In this document: positions 57,520 to 64,000 of the stretch, piece after piece
How the letters are laid out: every line of letters starts with the position of its first letter
Numbering within the stretch: position 1 is the stretch's first letter
Made by a program: the position numbers and the translations under genes
NCBI RefSeq assembly: GCF_032884065.1
Contig: NC_088863.1
Coordinates: 64,131,604-64,195,603, forward strand
Length of the DNA stretch: 64,000 nucleotides
Direction: 5' to 3'
DNA from: Artemia franciscana
Taxonomy: Eukaryota; Arthropoda; Branchiopoda; Anostraca; Artemiidae
Notes under the pieces: generated by a model
What the model was told of the DNA's origin: nothing
The model's database searches: none
The model's input: the letters and a program-made list of their open reading frames with translations, nothing else

Positions 57520-58130
57520 ATGGTATCAGATATGCCTCTTAAACTTTAAAAGTTCTCTCATTGCTAAAGAAATTAGAGTTCATCCTTTGCTCCATTTTAA
57601 GTGATTACGTTAGAAACTTGGCCTACGGCAAAAAAGTTGACTTTTGAACTAGGACAGATAGATTTTTTTTGACGGCAGTCGATAGCTCTTGATGAGCTGA
57701 TCAAAGTATATGTCATCCATTTTTGGTAGAGAAATTCCTTCATGAGATATATCAGTTTGAAAGTTTAAAGGGGTTGACAACTTCAGTAGTAAGGTAAACA
57801 CTGAAACCAAAAATAGGCCAATACAGAAAGGGTATCAGATGTGTCTCTCAAACTTTAAAAGTTCTCTCATTCCTTAAAACAATTGGAGTTTATCCATAGT
57901 TCCTTTCTAAGTGATGACGTTAGTAACTTGGCCTTCAGCAAAAAAGTCAACTTTTAGACTAAGACAGATAGATTTTTTTTTTCGATGGCAGTCGATAGCT
58001 CTTGATGAGTCGATCAAAGTATATATCATTCAATTTTGGTAGAAAAATTCCTTCATGAGATACACCAGTTTGAATGTTTAAAAGGGTTGACAACTTCAGA
58101 AGTAAGGTACACACTGAAACCAAAAAAAAG
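57520..58130. repeat. Tandem repeat, unit about 310 bp, two copies
   Basis: 'ggtatcagatatgcctcttaa' at 57520 and 'ggtatcagatgtgtctctcaa' at 57831 begin units that stay alignable for about 300 bases (phrases 'gcagtcgatagctcttgatg' and 'ttccttcatgagatatatca'). Divergence is about 10 percent by eye. It looks like a satellite-like repeat of which only two units are in the window. Confidence 0.85.
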
Positions 58131-58246
58131 GCCAATACCAATTGTGAAGCAAATAGGGGAGTTTTAAGCAACAGTTGGCTGTTAGCTCATAATCATCTTC
58201 GGCAATGAGGGGATCACAACTTTTGCTAGTTGCTGTACCTATTATT

Positions 58247-60520
58247 TGTTTTTAAATTCAAATTCATTTTATTTAAAAAACATGCGACGGACAGAGCCGA
58301 TTATTAGTTTTTATTGTCATGCACACACAAAAATCCGTCGACAAGTCAAAATTAACATTCACGAAATTATAATATATACAATTAACAATAATAATTGTCA
58401 CATTCGCGCGAAAATAAGTCGACAAGTATACACAAAATTATAATGCATACAACTAACAACAATAATCCGGATTAAAAAGTCGACCCAGCACTGAACAACT
58501 TAACAAACGAGGGCACAAAACTAAGCTCATAACGAGCGTGTGACACAGTCACAGGTTGAAGTTTCAATACAGGCTCTGCAACGGCCCTGAGTGGCCTTAA
58601 CCGTGCTGGTTGATGTTGGGGCGGGAGGATATTTCGGTGTATGGGGCTGGACAAGATTTTATTGCCAAAGGACAAGGCTAGTTTTAAACGACGAGATTGA
58701 AGGGTTTGAAGTTGAAACTGATTAAGGAGGGATATGTACGGTACTTTTGGGGCTTTTGAGATTACTAGGAGGGCACGGTATTGCACCATCTCAACCTGGT
58801 CCGATTTTTCCCTAGTCAGCCCGAAATGCCATACAGGGCAACAGTATCCAAGTGTGGAACGTATAAAAGAGAAAAAGATGCGTAAGAGGTGTGGTGCAGG
58901 GATTCCATGGCGAGCCAACAGCTTCAGAGACCTGATGGCCAAATTAGCTTTTTTTTAACATGCCATCAACATGTTTATTCCACTTCAGATCGGAAGTGAT
59001 ATGAACACCGAGCAGTTTAATTTTGGTCACCTGACTGGCGCTGGGAATAGGTGGATTAAAAACTGGCGTAGAATTTAAAAAAGAAAATGTTAAAATTACA
59101 GATTTATCAAAGTTGACAGTCATTTTGTCCACCTTTGCCTCTTGACATATATCATTCATTAGTGAACCTGCTCTGCTTGGTAGGTTTTTTCGACAACATT
59201 CAATGAGTGACAGATCGTCGACATACTTCCAGCGGTCATCCAGTGTTGTTGCTAAATCATTTATCATGACAAGAAACAAAAGTGGTCCCAAGAGGGTACC
59301 TTGGGGAACCCCACAAAAAATGGGCAGTGGGTCGGAGTAGGTGGACTTATATTTTGTCCGTTGGCATCTACCAGAAAGAAAACTAGCAATTAAACACACA
59401 AGGAATGAATGTACACCTAGTCCAAGAGGTTTTTTACAAGAATATTGTGGCAAATTAAACCAAAAGCTTTTCTTAGATCTATTGCAATAAGATTAATCCA
59501 AGAATCTGGTCCATTGAGTTTTTGCAAAATACTGTCAATTATACTTACTAAGTAATGAGATGTAGATGTGTTTGGCATATTTCCAAACTGCCTCGGATCA
59601 ATTTTGTCCAGAATACGGTCTTTCAGCAATGCTGCAACAAAACTTTCATACACTTTGCTAAAAATGGGTGTCATGGTGATTGGTCGGACACCCGAAAAAT
59701 CATTGGGCGCATCTTTTTTTGGTATTGGTGTAATGAACCCATTTTTCCAAATTGATGGATACTCACCTGTTTTTGTCACCTGATCAAAAAGGAGTGTTAG
59801 GGGGCCACTAAGATAATCTGGAAATGCTTTGAAGAGATCGACAGGAATATCTACAGGGGTAATGCTTGTTCTTTTAAGCCTTTTTAATTTGAAAAACACC
59901 TGGGACTCTGATATTAAAGGGAAATCAAAAGACTCAGGAGGAGGGGTGGGTACTTCCACGCTCAGCAAAGGCGGGAGGGGTTGCACAATATTAACCAGAT
60001 GTTTATTAAGGGAGTTGGCTGTTACGACGTCATTTTCAGCAATGCCAAAATCGACTCCTTTTTCCAATTGCCTGTCATCCTTTTGATTCGGTTGTACCAC
60101 TGGCTTGGTTTGGACTCGAAGAGATGATTAACTTTACGTTCTACATATCCGTTTGCGTGTTTTCGAGTGACTTTTCTTAGTTTGTTTTTCAACCTGTTTG
60201 CTTGTTGGGTATTAACATGACGGAAAAGCCATCTCTTTTCCATTACCATTTTCTTAACTTCTTGTGTAATATATGGTCGATCTGACGAGAAATGTTTGGT
60301 TGACTTCTTAGGAAAACAGGCCTTGTTATTTTAAAGCAAAGTTTCTTGGAAAATAGTAGCCTTTTCGTTGCTACTTTTAGCATCTGGAAATTTTTCCCAT
60401 TTCTTGCCGCTTAACCATTAGCCAAAAGTCAGAAGTCCCTCATTTGTGATTGGTCAACTGATAGTTACAGTTGTAGTGTAATCGATTATAATGGAACAGG
60501 TGGGGTTAAGTTCAAGAGGA
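58247..60520 (-). pseudogene. CR1-like LINE copy 1 (5'-truncated)
   Basis: It runs on the minus strand from about 60520 (linker region, reading near KNFQMLKVATKRLLFSKKLC), through SQWYNRIKRMTGN at about 60080, to the RT. RT motifs: SGVRPITMTPIFSKVYES, NLIAIDLRKAFGLICHNILV (G for the catalytic D), GVPQGTLLGPLLFLV and KYVDDLSLIE. The C-terminal part is SYISLL-like up to FVPSFVKLFSAGSTF. Frames break at about 60070, 59420 and 58943. The 3' tail is near 58247. The endonuclease is missing. It is nearly identical to copy 2 downstream. Confidence 0.85.
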
Positions 60521-60748
60521 ATTCAAATTCAAATTCAAATTCATTTTATTTAAAAAACATTCGACGGACAGAGCCGATTATTAGTTTTTATTGTCATACA
60601 CACACAAAAATTCGTCGACAAGTCAAAATTAACATTCACAAAATTAATAATATATACAATTAACAATAATAATTGTCACATACACACGAAAATAAGTCAA
60701 CAAATATACACAAAATTATAATAATACAATTAACAACAATAATCCGGA

Positions 60749-62419
60749 TTAAAAAGTCGATCCAGCATTAAACAACTTAACAAACGAGGGCACAAAACTA
60801 AGCTCATAACGAGCATGTGACACAGTCACAGGTTGAAGTTTTGGTACAGGCTCTGCAACGGCCCTGAGTGGCCTTACCCGTGCCGGTTGATGTTGGGGAG
60901 GAAGGATATTTCGGTGTATAGGGCTGGACAAAATTTTATTACCAAAGGATAGGGCTAGTTTTAAACGACGAGATTGAAGGGTTTGAAGTTGAAACTGATT
61001 AAGGAGGGATATGTACGGTATTTTTGGGGATTTTGAGATTACTAGGAGGGCACGGTATTGCACCCTCTCAACCCGGTCCGACTGTTCCCTAGTCAGCCCG
61101 AAATGCCATACAGGGCAACAGTATTCAAGTGTGGAACGTATAAAAGAGAAATAGATGCGTAGGAGGTGTGGTGCAGGGATTCCATGGCGAGCCAACAACT
61201 TTAGAGACCTGATGGCCAAATTAGCTTTTTTTAACATGCCATCAACATGTTTATTCCACTTCAGATCTGAAGTGATATGGACGCCGAGCAGTTTAATTTC
61301 GGTCACGTGACTGGCGCTGGGAATAGGTGGATTAAAAACTGGCGCAGATTTTAAAAAAGAAAATGTTAAAATTACAGATTTATCAAAGTTGACAGTCATT
61401 TTGTCCACCTTTGCCTCTTGACATATATCTTTCATTAATGAACCTGCTCTGCTTGGTAGGTTTTTCTGACAACATTCAATGAGCGACAGATCGTCGACAT
61501 ACTTCCAGCGATCGTCCAGTGTTGTTGCCAAATCATTTATTATAACAAGAAACAAAAGTGGTCCCAAGAGGGTACCTTGGGGAACTCCACAAAAAATGGG
61601 CAGTGGGTCGGAGTAGGTGGACTTATATTTTGTCCGTTGACATCTACCAGAAAGAAAACTAGCAATTAAACGTACAAGGAATGAATCTACACCTAGTCCA
61701 AGAAGTTTTTTTACAAGAATTTTGTGGCAAATTAAATCAAAAGCTTTTCTTAGATCTATTGCAATAAGATTAATCCAAGAATCTGGTTCATCGAGTTTTT
61801 GCAAAATACTGTCAATTATACTTACTAAGTAATGAGATGTAGATGTGTTTGGCATATTTCCAAACTGCCTTGGATCAATTTTGTCCAGAATACGGTCTTT
61901 CAGCCATGCTGCAACAAAACTTTCATACACTTTGCTAAAAATGGGTGTCATAGTGATCGGTCGGACACCCGAAAAATCATTGGTCGCATCTTTTTTTGGT
62001 ATTGGTGTAATGAACCCATTTTTCCAAATTGATGGATACTCACCTGTTTTTGTCACCTGATTAAAAAGGAGTGTTAGGGGGCCACTAAGATAATCTGGAA
62101 ATGCTTTGATGAGATCAATGGGAATATCTACAGGGGTAATGCTTGTTCTTTTAAGCCTTTTTAATTTGAAAAACACCTGGGACTCTGATATCAAAGGGAA
62201 ATCAAAAGACTCAGGAGGAGGGGTGGGTATTCCCACGCTCAGCAAAGGCGGGAGGGATTGCACAATGTTACCCAGATGTTTATTAAGGGAGTTGGCTGTT
62301 ACGACGTCATCTTCATCAATGCCAAAATCGACTCCTTTTTCCACCTTGCCCGTCATCCAGGAAAGTGGACTTCCTCCAATTGGAGCCCCGATTGTAGGTA
62401 TGTTGTAAAATGCGTGCAT
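60749..62419 (-). pseudogene. LINE reverse transcriptase, open over 556 codons
   Basis: RT motifs are all present: SITPVDIPIDLIKA-like entry, ITPIPKKDATNDFSGVRPIT, the catalytic box LIAIDLRKAFDLICHKIL, GVPQGTLLGPLLFLVIIND, the second catalytic box KYVDDLSLIE, and KLLGVHITSDLKWNKHVD. The C-terminus has CCPVWHFGLTREQSDR and ends FNAGSTF. There is no internal stop or shift. The apparent start MHAFYNIP is in endonuclease-derived sequence and joins the RT region at SPLSWMTGKVEKGVDFG, so the frame survived the linker deletion. RT activity is possible, but mobility of this copy is unlikely. Confidence 0.8.
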
Positions 62420-62476
62420 ATTTGTGGAAATTCGGTCAAGGGAGGTGCCACCTTTGGTTGTGGGGAAATTGACGAG

Positions 62477-63109
62477 CTACTTCAGGCTGATTCCGGTGTC
62501 CAGGTGATGGAGCTTTAATTCATTGGCATCGCCCATCATGAAAATTCTGCATGATGGGTATTTGCCCAAAACAAAATCCGAACTGATTTGTAGCTTTTCT
62601 ACAAATGCTTGGCAGTATTCACTTGTCTGACCCGGTGAGTAATAATGCACACAGAGAGCAATACCAGTGATTTTCTGGGGGAGATGTTGTGGTTTTAGAA
62701 TGACCCACATTATTTCGTCGTACTCAGTTAAAAAAGGGACATCAAGTCTAGTTGCTTTTAAAATTTCATGGGCATAAATAAGAACTCTGCCACCTTTTTT
62801 CCCCAGTGGATGGTCATCAGGTCGTATTTTTATAAATTCATCAAAATCACCTATTTTCAGGAGTTCTGGGTTTTGTTGATGAACTTCAGAAACCATTAGG
62901 ACAGATGCCTTTGTTGCCTGAGCTAGACTTTCTAACTCAGGCACTTTATCAAAATTTAAACTTTCAGCATTTGCGTAAATAAACCTAGGGAAGGAAAAAA
63001 CCATAGAATTATAATACTTTATCTTAGTGGTGTTTGATTTTCTCGTTGTAGGTCTTTGTAAGAATATACTGTTTCCCTGGTGGACGGGGCTGTCATCAGG
63101 ATTACCCAC
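62477..63109 (-). pseudogene. LINE endonuclease-like domain, truncated
   Basis: It reads an APE-type endonuclease without its C-terminal His region. RFIYANAESLNFDKVPELES is the N-terminal block. VLMVSEVH holds the Glu position. GGRVLIYAHEILKATRLDVP is a substrate-loop block. The Asp/Asn block appears as FMMGDANELKLHHLD. The frame ends at TAG (62477), and its sequence continues in frame across the stop towards the RT (LVNFPTTKGGTSLDRIST). The catalytic SDH motif is lost with the linker deletion. Not functional as a nuclease. Confidence 0.7.
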
Positions 63110-63330
63110 GCCAACCAGGGACTCAAATTTATTCAGTACTGGAATTGCAGCTGAAACGGAAGAAATTATGCCCTCGATAGTGGGGGTTGTAAGGGTGGAC
63201 AGGAGGGGGAAGGTATGGGGATTTGAAACACTGTCGGGGGGCTCGGGGACGTTATCTTTTGTGGGGGATAGAAAAGTTGATGATGCTGAGGTAGCGGATC
63301 CAGGAACAACTTGGATGGTTATTTGACTTT

Positions 63331-64000
63331 ATGTGAATTATTTCTGCTAATTTTTGCTCAGTGGGGCTCTTTATTTTTCTTTGAAAAACTTGTTTTGTGG
63401 GAACATTTTTGTGGTTTACCTGTTTTAACCATGTTTAAGGTGCATTTTTATTTAAATTTCTTACTGGTATGCAGAAATAGACCAAAATATAAAAATAATT
63501 TCTACTGAATAAATTACTTCCATAAATATTATTTAAAATACTTCCTCTGGAATGGGAGATAAACTTCAAAGCCGATTTTATGTTTGTTCTCTAAAGTGCT
63601 ACATTTGATGTTCTCATTAATAACATCACAAGATAGACAACAAAAAAGGTTCAACAGAATAATCAGATTCTTCATTTTACAATAGTTATTTAATGAATAC
63701 AGTCCTTAAAATACACTGCATAGCAGCTCTTAAAACAGAGTAACAAACATCAAACAGTTGAATAATAACTTTTGATTACTTTATACATATTTTACTCTCA
63801 CTTCACTTTAAAAAGGAGGAAAGATACGACAGGCCCTTAAGATTCACATGTTGCCTTAATAGGTCTTGACATTTGGTTCCAGAAAATTATGCAGATTTTC
63901 AAATCTTTCAAATCTTGCTTAAATTCCCCTTAATGAAGTAAATAATAACTTATTTTTGTATTAAGTTATTATTATTAAAATCTAGCACTGGACTTTTTGT
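63331..64000. other. AT-rich end of the window, no recognised gene
   Basis: The short plus-strand frame at 63311-63508 is Phe/Leu-rich and AT-driven. Nothing else is supported. Confidence 0.35.

Larger units (their letters stand above)
60523..63330 (-). mobile_element. CR1-like LINE copy 2 (internally deleted, RT intact)
   Basis: The 3' tail (reading TTTGAA repeats in sense) is at 60523-60545, directly next to the 5' break of copy 1. The element carries an endonuclease-like frame (63109-62477) and an RT frame (62419-60749) in the same reading frame, separated by one TAG. Compared with copy 1, the linker between endonuclease and RT is largely missing. The open frame extends up to about 63330 without a start. 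Confidence 0.8.

Noticed and set aside
59555-62060. Plus-strand frames that recur in both CR1-like LINE copies
   Set aside because: They are antisense to the conserved RT and appear twice only because the LINE is duplicated.

Overview
The window looks like nuclear DNA of an invertebrate animal. It is AT-rich and gene-poor, rich in microsatellites, and packed with retroelements, Helitrons and fold-back repeats. Nothing prokaryotic is present: no operons, ribosome-binding sites or CRISPR array. The one clearly intact host gene encodes an HDHD3/Reg-2-type HAD hydrolase of animal type. The mix of RTE, CR1/L2, Penelope and Helitron elements, together with an arthropod-like Reg-2 protein, suggests an arthropod, possibly a branchiopod crustacean such as Artemia. 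The sequence alone does not prove the species.

Layout. 1-5.8 kb: LINE debris and unassigned AT-rich DNA. 5.8-14.0 kb: an old RTE-type LINE split by a minus-strand, head-to-tail Helitron array at 6953-13633. The array holds a decayed RepHel element, a mini-Helitron, an internally deleted element with its own open frame, and a 5' stub. A TA microsatellite ends it. 14.4-16.4 kb: a complex fold-back structure. 16.4-23.9 kb: CR1-like and RTE-like LINE fragments and a dispersed repeat family. 28.5-30.4 kb: a decayed RTE-like LINE, then a near-identical 270 bp tandem duplication. 31.7-32.1 kb: a Penelope-like reverse transcriptase fragment. 33.9-34.8 kb: a broken LRR-like gene. 35.1-36.2 kb: a small inverted-repeat element and CT-rich simple repeats. 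37.7-41.3 kb: a nearly intact L2/CR1-like LINE with one frameshift. 41.8-44.1 kb: a Ty3/gypsy remnant. 44.5-45.7 kb: a complex repeat. 46.6-48.7 kb: a Penelope-like element with a GIY-YIG nuclease. 49.2-53.2 kb: fold-back and tandem repeats. 53.3-54.1 kb: a long inverted repeat. 54.6-55.3 kb: HDHD3. 57.5-58.1 kb: a 310 bp tandem repeat. 58.2-63.3 kb: two consecutive minus-strand copies of one CR1-like LINE.

Most genes here are selfish elements and do not work together in a pathway. The most interesting unit is the Helitron array. All its modules read in one direction and abut almost without spacer, as expected for rolling-circle concatemers. Their 5' ends carry clusters of the perfect palindrome TGACGTCA. 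One deleted module keeps an intact 116-codon frame, made of the RepHel N-terminal basic repeats joined to a new acidic, aromatic tail.
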